Below the pieces are notes generated by a model. It had not been told where the DNA came from and did no database searches. It saw nothing but the letters and a program-made list of their open reading frames with translations. The position numbers and the translations under genes are program-made. Shown here in pieces: positions 63,486-64,000 of a stretch of DNA of 64,000 bases (position 1 is its first letter; each line of letters starts with the position of its first letter). Source of the DNA: Acidobacteriota bacterium (GTDB lineage: Bacteria > Acidobacteriota > Terriglobia > Acidiferrales > UBA7541); NCBI GenBank assembly GCA_013289835.1, contig JABCZG010000010.1, positions 62,001-126,000 of the forward strand, in the 5' to 3' direction.

Positions 63486-64000
63486 TCACTTCGCGTTGCT
63501 TTCGCCGGACTGCAAAAGCGCGGCGATGGCGTCTGCCGCCCGCTCTACCGCCCCGGGGGGACCCAAGAGTTCGCGCACCTCGGCCAATCCCCGGCGCATT
63601 TGCTCCAGACTCATTTTGCTCCCTTCCGACCCGGAAAGCAGCTTCACTGCTTCTTCCGAAACGCGTTGCGGCGTGAAATCGTCTTGAATCAGCTCCGGCA
63701 CCACAGCCCGTCCGGCAATCAAGTTAACCATGCTGAAGAACTTGGTCTTCACCAATGGCTTTGCCAGTTTGGCCGTCAGCGGGGACAAGCGGTATACGAC
63801 AATCATTGGCTTTCCGAGCAGCGCCGTTTCCACTGTTGCCGTCCCGCTGGACACAATTGCCAGGTTCGAAGCCGCCACCGCGTTGTACGTATCGCCCTCG
63901 ATGAAGCGCACGCCCATCCGCTCGGGAAACGTCGCCTTGAGCCGCTCTAAGTCCAGCCCCGGCGCAACCGCGACAACCACCTCAGTCTTGGCTGGAAGTT
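63486..64000 (-). CDS. lpxB: Lipid-A-disaccharide synthase, C-terminal part (partial)
   Basis: The last 171 residues of a gene whose 5' end lies beyond the window. The sequence VAASNLAIVSSGTATVETALLGKPMIVVYRLSPLTAKL and VNLIAGRAVVPELIQDDFTPQ are the C-terminal landmarks of LpxB, the glycosyltransferase that joins two UDP-linked acylated glucosamines in lipid A synthesis. It implies a lipopolysaccharide-making Gram-negative. The start and N-terminal domain cannot be assessed. Confidence 0.93.
   Translation of the reverse strand, partial: LPAKTEVVVAVAPGLDLERLKATFPERMGVRFIEGDTYNAVAASNLAIVSSGTATVETALLGKPMIVVYRLSPLTAKLAKPLVKTKFFSMVNLIAGRAVVPELIQDDFTPQRVSEEAVKLLSGSEGSKMSLEQMRRGLAEVRELLGPPGAVERAADAIAALLQSGESNAK

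Overview
The window looks like chromosomal DNA of a moderately GC-rich Gram-negative bacterium, most likely an Acidobacteriota (Terriglobia-like) member. Support comes from an 801-residue MacB-type permease of the acidobacterial duplicated orphan permease kind, two TonB-dependent receptors with N-terminal carboxypeptidase-regulatory-like domains, the end of an lpxB-like gene (lipid A, hence an outer membrane), and many small lineage-type proteins. No phage, integrase, transposase or CRISPR array was seen. Taxonomy is inferred from gene content only.

Layout. 1-5.5 kb: tandem hairpin repeats, an unrecognised protein, a lytic transglycosylase, a PLP aminotransferase and a small protein. 5.7-9.8 kb: a beta-CASP RNase-like enzyme and the orphan permease, both on the minus strand. 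10-12.5 kb: catalase divergent from an OxyR with both redox cysteines. 12.7-16.7 kb: glycolytic run gap-pgk-tpiA-secG followed by tRNA-Leu(GAG). 16.9-23.2 kb: a beta-propeller protein, a two-gene heme-copper oxidase cluster whose subunit I has lost CuB ligands, and two divergent aminotransferases. 23.5-27.1 kb: a very large TonB receptor with a clear terminator. 27.6-33.7 kb: an HD-GYP response regulator divergent from a hybrid histidine kinase, and two membrane proteins. 34-38 kb: a Pro-rich secreted peptide, an XRE regulator with a LexA-like tail lacking its Ser, and a zinc protease. 37-40.8 kb: an MrfA/MrfB-type helicase-exonuclease pair. 40.9-43.6 kb: two MFS transporters. 44.2-45.3 kb: a fluoride cassette (riboswitch, crcB/fluC, DUF190). 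46.4-49.7 kb: a copper-related cluster (CusF-like lipoprotein, TonB receptor, His/Cys/Met-rich protein). 50-56 kb: a fused dehydrogenase E1, PspC, DoxX, SH3 and ornithine cyclodeaminase-like proteins. 56-61 kb: ECF sigma/anti-sigma pair, Mug-type glycosylase, enoyl-CoA hydratase, rhodanese, a probable selenoprotein of the ArsC/Spx fold, macro domain and MidA-type methyltransferase. 61.2-64 kb: an M1-peptidase-like protein without catalytic residues, and a partial lpxB.

The two strongest unusual signals are: (1) an in-frame TGA at 59205-59207, placed where the first Cys of a CxxC redox motif belongs, followed at the right distance by a perfect stem with a GGTC loop (a bacterial SECIS), which joins two apparent ORFs into one 117-residue selenoprotein; and (2) a cytochrome oxidase subunit I that keeps all heme ligands and the active-site Tyr but has Gln and Glu in place of two of the three CuB histidines. 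Secondary signals are a fluoride riboswitch with its overlapping terminator, a palindromic element inside the helicase reading frame, and several families of dispersed palindromes and short tandem repeats.
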